Shown: positions 54,071-64,000 of the stretch, piece after piece
Position numbering within the stretch: the stretch's first letter is position 1
Layout of the letters: the number at the start of each line of letters is the position of its first letter
Assembly: GCF_963576545.1 (NCBI RefSeq)
Contig: NC_083656.1
Span: forward strand, 7,134,311 to 7,198,310
Direction: 5' to 3'
Length of the DNA stretch: 64,000 bases
Source: Limanda limanda
Lineage: Eukaryota > Chordata > Actinopteri > Pleuronectiformes > Pleuronectidae
Translations under genes and position numbers: made by a program
The notes under the pieces: generated by a model
Databases searched by the model: none
Told to the model about the DNA's origin: nothing
The model's input: the letters and a program-made list of their open reading frames with translations, nothing else

Positions 54071-57000
54071 CTGGAAAAATAAGACACAAGCTTAGAAAGA
54101 CATACAGCAAAAAGCATTGGATGAGTATTATTGAAAAATTCGCTGCAATGTTTGAAGGCTTTTTATGAGGCTCAAAAAGTGGAAGTATTCAATATTTCAC
54201 AGAGAAAAACATAAAAGTCTAGAAACATATAAATTAAAAAGAGAAATGTAATTCTGTGCAACATAAATGTCTGATCTCACCCTCCAGGTTGGGAACCGGT
54301 GAAATATCTCACCAGAAAAACAGCATTTCAAGCCTAGCTGGCTGTTCCCTGAGGTCCCAGAAACACGGCATGAGGCTCAAAGGAGGCCGAAGAGAGATGT
54401 TAGCCACAGGCCACCTTTAGCCTCCGTGTTTACCAGGCGAGTCGAGTAAGAAACTTGCCTTAAGGACTCGTTTCTCCAGCTAATTGTCAGTCGACCTTTC
54501 AACGAGATCAAATAGAGCGAAACCTGACGGCTGACAGCCAACATGGAGGAACACAAGGATTTTGGCATGTACCAAAACACTTAACTACAAGAGAGGTGTC
54601 TACACACACACACACACACACACATTAACACACCACCTCACTGACATGACACCAGCATGTCAAGTGATCTTTGTTTTGACTGGGAAAGAGAGTTTACAAT
54701 GAGTGGGAACTCAAATTCGCAGTGAGGGCTGAGACTGTGTGTGTGTGTGTGTGTGTGTGTCTGTGTGTCCTCGATCAGTGTGTTCCTGGATGAGACTTGA
54801 TATTGATGAACTGATTAGAATTTGGTGATCAAAAGAAAAAGTCAATATGACCACGCAAAACATGTTTTTGGACATAACTCAATAATTCATATGCTAATTA
54901 TTATAACAACTTAGCACACGTCCAATAAGATGAAATGATGGAGTGAGTTTATAATTATGAGGCATATACCAATTAATAAAGTGTAGAGTGTACTTTTTTA
55001 ACTTAATGTCATCTTTCCGCGTATTAAAACCAAGGATGAACGATCCCTCCTGCTTTGTTCCGTACGTTCAGTGTCGGCTCTGAAGTCAAAAGGACAAGGT
55101 TTGATTAACTGCTGATGAGATCGACCACAATCTCCTGCCTGTGTGTCTGGGAAGTGCGTGAGAGACGGACTCACCTTCCTATAGGTAAGAGGCCGTGTGT
55201 GTGTTTCTCAAACAGAGACACAATTGTGTGCAGCTTTAAGGATCCTGTGTGTACTATGCGTGCGTGCGTGTGCGTGCGTGTGTGAGATACAGATCTACGG
55301 AGCAGGCATGCAGCGACTGTCGGAGAAGCCCCGGGCTGATAAACATCTCCAGGGGCTATTGATGCTGTATTTACGTCTCGAGGACAAGAAATTTCATTAC
55401 TTCCAGGGGGGGCTCGGGGTGGGAAGCAGTCGTGCATGCCTACAAATAAAATATCCACATGGTGTAGACTACACACGCACGTGCACGACACACAGCTGTC
55501 TGAAAATTGGCTGCCTCTTCACAAGCATTCTTCCGGATCCCTCCACCTCCTCCTGTCGCCCTCTGACAGACTGAACACTGCACTCAGCTTTCATTACAGC
55601 TCGACTGAAAGAGACAAACCGGCGAGTCTATGGTGCTTTTATCAAAAGTACATATATGTTACATGTGTGTTTGTGACGTTGTGCATGTGTGTGCAGGTTG
55701 AGTATTCAGTTATCTGCAGCTCCTCATCATTTAAAGAAAGACAAGAAAAGGCCTCGACCTGGATGTGCCGTCTGTTTTGGATTGGTCGACAGGTTGGAAA
55801 GTGCCTCCACTCTCACAGTCTGTCATTAGCAGCAAGTGCGAGCATTTGGAGCGACTTCATACGAGGTCTCCTAACCTGTACTTGGAGGTGAATCCCTTTG
55901 AGAAAACATCCTCACAGGTTAAAGGATTTCAGGATGAGTCACCTGGAGGAGCCACTTGAAGAACAAATGTGGAAACTGTTTTTCCGCAAGGTGAAACTCT
56001 TATTTCAAATGAATGTGTTGGTTTTCAATTAAGCGAAGGACAAGTTCACACACAGAGGACGTGAAAACTAAATAAAACTAAATAAAAGCTCCCGTCTGCA
56101 TCATTAAAGCAACGTTATGGGACTTTTTTGGCATTAAAGTAGGAGATTCAAAAGTATTTTGATGTTTAACTGACTTGGAAAAGGGAGAAAGTTTTGTCGA
56201 AGAGTCAAACTGAACTGTAGATCATTTAAAAAGACTAAGAAGTCATTGAAAACCAGCGTTTATCTCCAATATTCTGCCGGGAATCTTTTAAAAGATGAAG
56301 AATTCTACACAAAGGGTTTCAGCAGGTTCAGACCTTTTAAGAACATAATGATTGAAATCTAAGACCCGTGTCAAGTAGGACAGATATCAAGGAATACTGA
56401 AGCCCTGGAATTACTTAAACTTCCCTATAATTAAAGATAAAATAAAGAAGCCTAGAATAACCTTTGAAGCTCCACGTTATCTCTGAGATCATGTCTGACC
56501 CAAGTGTTTGTTGACTCAGTTCTTCATTGGTCTTGTTTGTAGTTTTATGACTGTGTGTTAATATCTGTATTGTTGAGAAAGAACTACAACACAAACAGAC
56601 ATTACAAATGATGCACATATTTTAAAGCATGAAGGAAGTAAGGTTAAACCAATGTTAACATAATTAAGACCTATTATGTATTTAAGACTCTTTAAGGACT
56701 AAAATTAAGATGATTAGATTTTACACTTAAGATATTAAGACCCTATGTTAACCTTGTTAACTGTTTGCAGCAGCAGCTCCTGTAGTTGTTAGCCAGGGAT
56801 CATGGGTGATATCCAACATTCATTAGGGTTTTTTTTAACATGAAAACCACTTAAATAGTTAGAAACACGAAATAAACCACGTGAGGCTGCAGAGGGCGCT
56901 GTCGCTCAGTAAAAGCTACATAGGGTTGCTTTAATTCTACCATCACAGAAACACACACAGCCGTGATTTTACAACAAATAAACACAAGCTAACGTTTCAG

Positions 57001-57360
57001 GATTTAAACAAAAATGGATAGAATTTAAACAAGTTTAATTTCCCCTCTAGTTCAACGTGTCTGTCAACATGTAGTCACTCTTAAACACGGGGTCAGAGGT
57101 TGTGACCCCATCATGCAACAGGAGCCCAGGTTTACTCAAGACAAACAAAACTGATGCTCCTCATCCTGGCTAAGTGGTAAATGGGTGCATGGAATTCAAG
57201 AAATTTATTTCATCACTCTAAAGGGGAATTGTTTTGGTCATTTGTTTTTCAAATTACTCACAGGTTAAACATTTCTAACATTCTTCTTTGCAGATTTGCA
57301 TCTGTGCAGAAACCAGCCTGAAACACCCGCAGACAAATATCAGATAAAGCATCTTCTTAC
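54071..57360 (-). other. vwa2: vwa2 5' UTR intron
   Basis: The 5' UTR piece GTGTCCCAAC, directly before the ATG at 54060, follows an acceptor (TTTTTCCAG) at 54071. The likely donor is ACG|GTAAGA at 57361/57360. The intron holds short CA (54604-54623) and GT (54737-54760) arrays and small repeat remnants, e.g. AGAGGGCGCTGTCGCTCAGT near 56888, related in reverse to one near 34205. No coding exon seen. Confidence 0.55.
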
Positions 57361-57560
57361 CGTGCGCTGCAGTCTGGGCTCCTCCGTCTCTGGCCGGTTC
57401 TCCCCCGGGGCTCCTCTCCGCTCTGGATCCGGGATGCGACTGACTCAGCGCCGGGGACAGGAGCTCAATGACCCCGCCTCCTCTCCATGGCCACACACCT
57501 CCGGTTCTCCTGCACCGGTGAACAGGCTCTGATTTGCCCTTGTCTCCAACACGGAGACAG
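57361..57560 (-). promoter_or_regulatory. vwa2: Putative vwa2 noncoding first exon and promoter
   Basis: A GC-rich block with a clean minus-strand donor (GTAAGAAG) at its left edge, lying between the tdrd1 3' end and vwa2. It is the only promoter-like sequence in the interval. The exact start site is unknown. Confidence 0.5.
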
Positions 57561-58100
57561 GGAGGAGCTCAGACAGCCTGGGACCATCAGGAGAAACTAA
57601 TCCACACACTTCCACTGAGGGAAATGTAGGCAACACGTTTTCAAACATCAACTCTTCACTTTGGATGTTTTTGAGTCGTGGGATTGTGATGTCAAAAAAT
57701 AAAAACAACTTCTACTCGTGTCGTTTTTTCCATCACAGAACTTTTATGTTAACACATAAACAGAAAAACAGAAAGCTGGACCAGGATGAACATCCCACCT
57801 GAACAAGTGCATAGGACTGAATAAAGAAACCAACTCACACTCACAGGAGACAAACACACACTTTGACAAATTGAGTTGAACATCTCAAATTTCTCTGCTC
57901 ACTTTCAAGCACCGGGTTTCAAAGAGCCTTCGAAAATATTAAAACCTAAACATTAACTGCAGGCTAAAAACAAATGGCGTCCAAAAGGTGCACTAAATTA
58001 AAAGTAGATAACTTATGGTTTAACATTAACAACCACAACAACTACAACTTTTCAACAAGTTGTCTAACTCGATTGCAGAACAGTGCATTACGTGTAAACA

Positions 58101-58109
58101 TTATTTATT
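58101..58109 (-). terminator. tdrd1: tdrd1 stop codon overlapping a polyadenylation hexamer
   Basis: The last codons AAT AAA TAA contain AATAAA. No other canonical minus-strand hexamer was found by eye between here and vwa2 exon 1, a stretch (57560-58100) with no other feature. Confidence 0.5.
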
Positions 58110-59160
58110 CTGTCCAAGGAGCTGCTCCATGACAGAAAGGAGCAGCTGCATCAGCTGCTCCAGGTGATCCATCTGTGGAAGAGGAGAGGAAACAATGACA
58201 TATTCATTTTTATTTCTACATTTTGAAGTACGACAGGAAATCGTATGTCATAAAAATAATTAAAAATTATGCTTTTCAAACTTCAGGCCTAACCTTTGTC
58301 TTCAGGCTGGCACAGCAGCAGCCGGAGGTCTGAGGATCTGAGATTCAAACAGAAGGACAAGTGAACGTCACTCCATTTTCAACAGTCACAAAAAGACTTA
58401 TTGGAAATTTGAAAACAATTTACTTCTGACAGTCGCAGATCATGTTCTTGTTTTAAAAGCTGACGTACCATTAGTTTCTGTGATCGCTGTTAATGGTGGC
58501 TCCATTTGATTAACAATCCTCTGCACCGAATCTTCTGAAACACACATTTTTCAAAGATTTCAGTAAAATCCATGATGAAAATAAGAATTACCTGCTGCTT
58601 CATTTGAACCTAATTAAGCAAGGAAATACAATGGATACCAGGAACCAGATCTTAACTATTAAAGCACCCACAGCGCCCTTATGAAACCACAGTTAAAGTC
58701 ACTAGATCCCGATTTTTAACATTGAAATAGTGATGTCACTAACCACTGTCTGATTCCACATGTGTTTTTTTAATCTGTTGGTGAGTAAGGGGCGTTGGCT
58801 CTGAAGTTAAGGTTGATCCACTGGCAGCCGCTGTGTGTTCAGGCCTCTTCTGGGCTTCAGGTGGGGACTTGGGCTGTGGGCACTGGGGCTCGGCCGTGGA
58901 GCTGACAGGAGGTGTGCTGCGGTCGGTTTGTTCAGCCCTCTGGGGGGTGGCTGGGGAAGGATTTGCCTTGGTCAGGATCTGCAGTGCTTCCACTATCATT
59001 GCAGTGACTTGCCCTCCGCCTCTCTCAGCCGGCAGAGTGAGCAACAGCACGTTAGCGGAGCCGTCGAAGTCCAGAGTGGTGGCGATGACGTCGTTCAAGA
59101 AGACTGTTTGAAACAGCTGCAGCACTTCTTTTGGCCACACGACAGGGAAGTGCTCCTTAC
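58101..59160 (-). CDS. tdrd1: tdrd1 C-terminal exons
   Basis: Exon 59160-58744 completes the SN-like part (VWPKEVLQLFQTVFLNDVIA, ITLPAE-like core) and passes into a proline/serine-rich low-complexity tail. Three short exons follow: 58534-58469, 58337-58294 and 58172-58101. The acceptor of the first is CAGAAG, so it may start at 58534 or 58531. The last exon encodes a leucine-rich amphipathic helix and stops with TAA at 58103-58101. Confidence 0.78.
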
Positions 59161-62100
59161 CTAGGAGAAGGGAGGAATTACAGATAGCACAATTATGGTC
59201 TAGTGTTAAATTAGTTCCAGAAAGAAGAATATAAAGCTGTACAATTACCAGCGAGGGTGCAGCGGGTGATCTGAAAGGGAAGCTGCAGCAGGTGCCCGGG
59301 GATCGGTAAGATTCGGGAGAACGGCACCTTTTCAGTGTTGCCGTAATCTGCGTAGATGACTCTCAGCTCCGTCTCACCGGCTTCCAGGACCACTGCACGG
59401 TACCAGGTACTGTCGGCTGGAAAAAAGAGAAGTCCAACAACATTTATTTCATATTTTGGTGGATTTTTGAGGAATAAAAGTTTTAAAGAGGATTAGAATT
59501 AGTTTACAAGCTCCAGGTGTTTTCATTGTAATGTGTTCATTGAGCTTTCTGTTAGAGATTCAAAAGGGAAACTTTATTGAACTTGAATTGAATTATCTGA
59601 GGCCGATAACACAGACATTCTATGGAAATTTGTGAAGTTATCAATAACCATTATTTACTGGTCTTTCGGTCAAATATCCGCCCTTAAAGTGTGCCGAGCC
59701 CGTTCCAGCTAGGAATCCACAGACACTGCAAAAAAAAACCTCCATTAAACTGGAACCTGTAGTTAGCAAAGCTATGGAATGTATGCCAAGGTATAGTCTC
59801 CTACCTGCATACTGTGTTTAAAGCAGAGCCGCTCCTATGCTGCACTGAGCACACGCTGTGTAATTATATCTACGAGCAGACCCCAAATTACCAGTTTGGG
59901 TCTGCACGGGTTACAACTGCAGGTGGGGTCTCAAGAGTCGTCAGAGAACAAACATAAAACTGGATTTTAGAAGGAAGGAAGAGAATTCATGGAAGGCGAC
60001 TGGGTGAAAGAAGATGGGAAGCGATGGATAGTTTCTTTCCTGCGATCATTAACCAACGTGTGGGAATGATGATACCTGCGTGAGGCGGCTTTCCCCTGAT
60101 TACAGTGACCATTAAACCCCTTGATGCAATTTCCTCATAAACCACAATCTGATGTGAAAAATAACCTAGCGTGGAGTCTAATTATATTAGTGTGATGTTT
60201 CACAATTATGATTGTCAGCCATTGTGCAGAGCAAATAGATGTAAGGAGGTGAAACAGGCACATAGTCATTCACCTGTCTGACACCTAGTGGCTTTAAGGA
60301 GTAATAGCAATGACTAAAACCCAAGTAGAGCACATACCTCCACATCCAACAGTCCTAGACCTAGATATTTTAATCATGTCGCACCAAATTGTACAAACAC
60401 ATCCATATCAGTGTCCTATATATGCCTGATTTTTTCTATAAAGTTCCATACATTGTTCCCTTGGAAAACTATGAAAATGTCCAAATATCCTATCATGTGA
60501 ATTGTATCAGTCTATCATGTGATGTACTGTATGAATAATATAATGTTCCTCACCAGAGAACTGGACGCAGCAGGCAGCCCCCGGACCTGGTCTGCTCAGG
60601 ACAGCGGAGGACAAAGACGCCTGGTTGTTGTTGCAGTAAGCAGTTACGTCCTTCATCAGCTGCTGCAGCATCTGCTGGTCTACTACTGAAAAAACACACA
60701 GCATTGACAACGTGAAGTAGTGGCTGAGGCACTCTCTTTTTGTTATCACTATTTGTATACGAGCGACGAAGTGCGGGTTCTGACCCAGACTGGGAGCAAG
60801 CAGGTAGAAGAGGGAAGGACTAGTGTCAGCTGCGATGAACGGCTTAAAGGTCGTGTTGAGAGGCAGCTCCACCGTCTTCCAGTCGACTGGGAAAGATGGA
60901 ACTGGAAAAAAAATTTAAGATTATTTAATCAGGCTCCTTAAATCGACCAATGCTTTTCATTTAGAGTCATCGGCTGAAGCTGACCTTCTGATGGCACGGC
61001 AGTCTGCTCTTCAGCTGGCATCTCTTTGGAAGTGGCTCCTGCCTGGTTGGAGGCTTGTGCACGTATTTGGCTGAGCTCATTTTGAGTTGTACTCTCTGGG
61101 GATTTGGCTTCAGAGCCTGTGTTTGCATGAGTCTCTTTGGGAACCTCTCCAGGAACCTTGGCGTGCTGCTCAGAAATTAGGGCATCGGCCACATTCTGCC
61201 CTTTGCTCAGCAGCTCCACCCCGAAACCCTGCTCCGTGACAGAGAGGACACGTGCAGAGAGCAGCTCGCCGTCCACCAAGGTCTGGAACGACAAGATCGC
61301 CTCGCTGCTCCACTCTGAACCCGGAGGCTCGACACCTGAAAACCAAACAGAACAAATACACATTTTCATCTCAGAAGATGGACAGGATACTTTCAATCTA
61401 TTAGTAACTATTTTTTAACTTCCTTTAATTATTGTATGTCTTATGTTGCTGCTAAATAGGCTACAGTTACCACAATGCCTCCACCAACCAATGACATTAC
61501 AGATAACATCATGTGTGTCCAGCCTTATCCAGACTCATAAAAGTGTGTCTAATTAAGACTTTGAAGTGAGTTCACAGGGACCTTGACCTTTTCACCACCA
61601 AATTCCAATCAGCTCATCCTGGATTCAAAGTGAATGTTTCTTCCAAATTTGAAGAGATTCCCTCAAGGCCATCTTAAGATGTCACATTCAAGAAGCCAAA
61701 ACAAATGTTTTATGAGGTCACAGTGACCTTGACCTTCGATAGCAAATTCAAATATGTTACTGCCAAATTAAAGAAATTCCCTCATGTATTATCAGATCCT
61801 CATAGTTGGACGAACATACGATAAAAAAAATAACTCCAGCTTCAGCTGTCGTTTGCAAGGAGGCTTAGGAACAAATACCATGGAACAATTACTTATAATT
61901 CATATTATCTTGGAAAAAACACACACGCAGACACACGACACACACAACCTGAGAGCCAGCAGCGAACTGCCTGGAAGGGTAGAGCCAGGAGTCGTTGTGT
62001 AATGGATCTCAGCTGGTGCCGCTCTACCATCAGGCTGTAGCCATAGTCGGCAATGTTCACTGACACCTGGTTCTCACACAGCTCCTTCACCATAGCCCGG

Positions 62101-63286
62101 TACCAAGCTCCATCACCTGAGGGGGGAAACAGAAACACAATATATTCCCACATAAGGAACTAAATGGTAAGAAATGTTTTTCTGGACAACGACAACAGAA
62201 CTCAATTAACACATTGTCCAAACAGGGAGACTCACCACGAAAGACGGCACAACAGGGCTCTCCTACTTTGGGCTCAAACAGTGAGTTATCCGCTTCGCAA
62301 TGCTGCTTCAACTCAGCCCCAAGATCCATCAGCCGCTGGTGGTCTGACAAAACACACACATACAATGATGAGGTCTTATTAGGACATCTGAAAGGACACA
62401 GTTTCATACAGACTGCAGTGTTTCTTATAGTTGGTTCGAGGTACTTGCATCAGCCTGGGGGAGCAACAAAGAAAACAAGTCATTGCTAACCATTTCCTAC
62501 TCAATAAAATGCTCTTTGTGTCCACAAACATATGGCAAAAGAGGAAAAAAAAAACAAACGAAGGATTGGCTGTACTAAATAGATGACTTAACTCGATTAA
62601 ATGTTCTGTCAAGATTAACAAAGAAACTGACAGCAATATTACTGTGAGAAGTCTAAATGTCTGATGTGAATAAGGCCCATTAGGGACAGTAATAAGACTC
62701 AACAAGGCTATATTGTGATTCGTTTCTTTGTGACAAACCAATGATGGTGGCCTTCTATGCTCAAACAGCAATACCTGCAGGTTTGTCTAAGCGGCAGTAG
62801 AACTCTCCAGGGTTCCCCAGAACACTGGGCAGCAGCGCCACTGTCTGGCCGTCACAGGGAATCTCAGGGAAAGACCACACCAGAGGCTCAGAGGCTGGAG
62901 TCGACACTGAGGAGCACAGTTCAACACATTCAACATACACAGGCGCAATTTTACTCTGTGTTTTTTGAGCAAAAAAGCCTCAAAATGTAAAGTGGGAAAG
63001 ATGAACTTCAGACACTTCTCACCAGGCAGTTCAGGAGAAGCTGATGCCGTCTGGTCAACCTGCTGGTCGCTACTCGTGGTGGCAACAGGAGCGGGTGCAG
63101 CGTAACCGGCAGAGATCAGCAGCTCAGCTATATTGGCCTGAGGATCGCTGGCCTCGTCAAGTATGGCCACGGAAGCTTTGCCCTGATCCGCGCTCTGGAT
63201 CTCAATGCGCAGTATTCGGTTCGATACTCTTCGCCGCAGAGCCAACAGGCAGTCATCTGACCAACTCTCCTCAACAGGCTGGACCC
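58101..63286 (-). CDS. tdrd1: Tudor domain-containing protein 1, 3' part (5' exons beyond the right edge)
   Basis: Germ-granule scaffold of the piRNA pathway that binds symmetrically dimethylated arginines of Piwi proteins. Minus-order exons: 63286-63023, 62906-62775, 62343-62236, 62116-61949, 61335-60985, 60901-60785, 60685-60554, 59416-59249, 59160-58744, 58534-58469, 58337-58294, 58172-58101. All start in phase 1 except the last; the frame is continuous for about 679 codons. It holds the tail of one extended Tudor (RILRIEIQSADQGKASVAIL), one complete extended Tudor (62906 to about 61250), a linker, a last extended Tudor (60901 to about 59000) and a C-terminal tail ending LEQLMQLLLSVMEQLLGQNK. 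Synteny with vwa2 and the repeated Tudor layout support TDRD1. I cannot exclude TDRD6/7-type relatives from domains alone. N-terminal MYND finger and first Tudors lie outside. Confidence 0.88.
59249..60901 (-). CDS. tdrd1: tdrd1 exons for the last extended Tudor domain
   Basis: Exons 60901-60785 (WKTVELPLNTTFKPFIAADT), 60685-60554 (QQLMKDVTAYCNNN, GAACCVQFS) and 59416-59249 (DSTWYRAVVLEAGETELRVI, YADYGNTEKV, LPFQITRCTLA). DYGN with the flanking aromatics is intact, so methylarginine binding is likely. Confidence 0.88.
59417..60553 (-). other. tdrd1: tdrd1 intron between the last-Tudor exons
   Basis: A 1.1-kb intron with no recognisable exon or well-preserved repeat. Confidence 0.6.
61440..61830. 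repeat. Dispersed repeat with nuclear-receptor-like sites, in a tdrd1 intron
   Basis: Contains CACAGGGACCTTGACCTTTT, AAATTTGAAGAGATTCCCTC, TCACAGTGACCTTGACCTTC and GAAATTCCCTCATGTATTAT. The AAATT..GA(A/G)..ATTCCCTC block occurs twice, so the unit is internally duplicated. This is a common interspersed repeat in fish; family not assigned. Confidence 0.55.
61715..61729. promoter_or_regulatory. Perfect palindromic estrogen-response-element sequence
   Basis: AGGTCACAGTGACCT matches the consensus AGGTCAnnnTGACCT at every specified base. The overlapping TGACCTTGA (61723-61731) is, on the minus strand, TCAAGGTCA, the consensus for NR5A (SF-1) and ERR monomers. In an intron of tdrd1, inside a repeat. 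Function not shown. Confidence 0.6.
61949..62906 (-). CDS. tdrd1: tdrd1 exons for the second-to-last extended Tudor domain
   Basis: Exons 62906-62775 (VALLPSVLGNPGEFYCRLDK), 62343-62236 (KVGEPCCAVFRG) and 62116-61949 (DGAWYRAMVKELCENQVSVN, IADYGYSLMV, ALPFQAVRCWLSG). The Tudor core is clear. The usual DYGN is DYGY: the cage Asn is missing, while DGAWYRA is kept. Confidence 0.87.
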
Positions 63287-63364
63287 CTGGGAAGGAACAG
63301 CACACACAGGATGGAGCAGGTGAGTAACCATGGACTTAAGTCGGCATATATTTCTGTTTTAACT

Positions 63365-64000
63365 AGGGGTGTCACGATACCAAAAATTCAGTAGTCGGTG
63401 CCAATACCAGTAAAATAACACGATTCTCTATGCCAATTTCGATACCACGGTAAAAAAAAAGTGCATTATTTGGATGTTGTTAATGTCATATACCGTAATT
63501 CAATGTGCTTGCGCTGCGCATATACTGAGGGTTGTACGGTAGTTGCGGTCGCATGTGAGTGACGCTTTGTTGTGAGACACGTTATGCATTAAATGATACA
63601 TCTGCCTCACGCCGGGTTTACACCGGACGCCAAAGCGACGCCAAAGCGACTCGTAAGCGCAGCACCAAGCCTTAAATAACAGCTGGCTCCCATCCACTCC
63701 CATGCGCCGCTTCAGCTTCCGGTGTAAACAACCATGTGCCGGCGCGCTAAGGATTAGCGCGGAGCGGCAGCGTTGCTTCCGTGTCCGGTGTAAACCCGGC
63801 GTCAAACGCAAAATACTTCCATACAAGACTCTTTGTGCCTTTTTAATAAACAAGTCGAGGTGGGGCGAACGCTGCAGCCGCAGTTGCCGTCTTGGTTTTC
63901 AGAATGTAAACGTCGACTGGCGCAGCACCGATGCTAATGCTAAGTTGCTAACAGCTGCTGGCATCGAAGCTGACGGTGCCTACGGTACTTCAAAAACTTG
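63365..64000 (+). mobile_element. Probable nonautonomous DNA transposon, left part (runs off right edge)
   Basis: Starts AGGGGTGTCACGATACC, a terminal sequence common to fish hAT-like elements, and continues with CCACGGTA blocks. No coding frame seen; the right end is outside the window, so no target duplication can be checked. It lies in a tdrd1 intron. Confidence 0.45.
63609..63802. mobile_element. 194-bp MITE with about 20-bp inverted ends, nested in the edge element
   Basis: ACGCCGGGTTTACACCGGAC at the left and GTCCGGTGTAAACCCGGCGT at the right are perfect inverses. GC-rich interior (GACGCCAAAGCGAC repeated). No clear target duplication. Confidence 0.8.

Overview
The window is nuclear DNA from a bony fish. 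It shows spliced vertebrate genes with long introns, dense CA/GT and TATC microsatellites, and many short DNA-transposon and retroposon remnants of types common in teleost genomes. Gene content and order match the human 10q25.3 block (TDRD1 - VWA2 - AFAP1L2 - ABLIM1 - ATRNL1), read here in reverse and without ABLIM1 in view. No bacterial, viral or CRISPR sequence was seen.

Layout. 1-119 (minus): probable first coding exon of an attractin-like gene (atrnl1), running off the left edge, with a CpG-rich upstream region to about 1050. 1050-7690: intergenic DNA with old repeats. 7700-43880 (plus): afap1l2 (XB130-type actin-filament adaptor), 19 coding exons, about 890 aa, with two PH domains and a C-terminal coiled coil. 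Its fourth intron contains, on the opposite strand, the single-exon muscle gene kbtbd13 (27628-29124). About 43830-57500 (minus): vwa2 (AMACO), 13 coding exons and 823 aa, convergent with afap1l2. 58101 to beyond 63286 (minus): the 3' part of tdrd1, a germline Tudor/piRNA-pathway gene, lying head-to-tail upstream of vwa2.

The genes do not form a pathway. They are neighbours by conserved synteny: an adaptor for Src/PI3K signalling, a muscle ubiquitin-ligase adaptor, a basement-membrane protein and a germ-granule scaffold.

Most striking observations. (1) Two opposite-orientation copies of one 0.82-kb hAT element, each with a perfect 8-bp target duplication, lie on either side of the single exon encoding the middle VWA domain of vwa2. 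(2) The last vwa2 exon holds four near-identical 27-bp repeats, each encoding an RGD motif. (3) A MITE-like family with at least six same-strand copies carries a CTCF-like motif. (4) A repeat in a tdrd1 intron holds a perfect palindromic estrogen response element next to an NR5A/ERR half-site. (5) kbtbd13 is nested antisense in afap1l2. Exon boundaries were worked out by hand from reading frame, splice consensus and remembered human protein sequences; no alignment was run.
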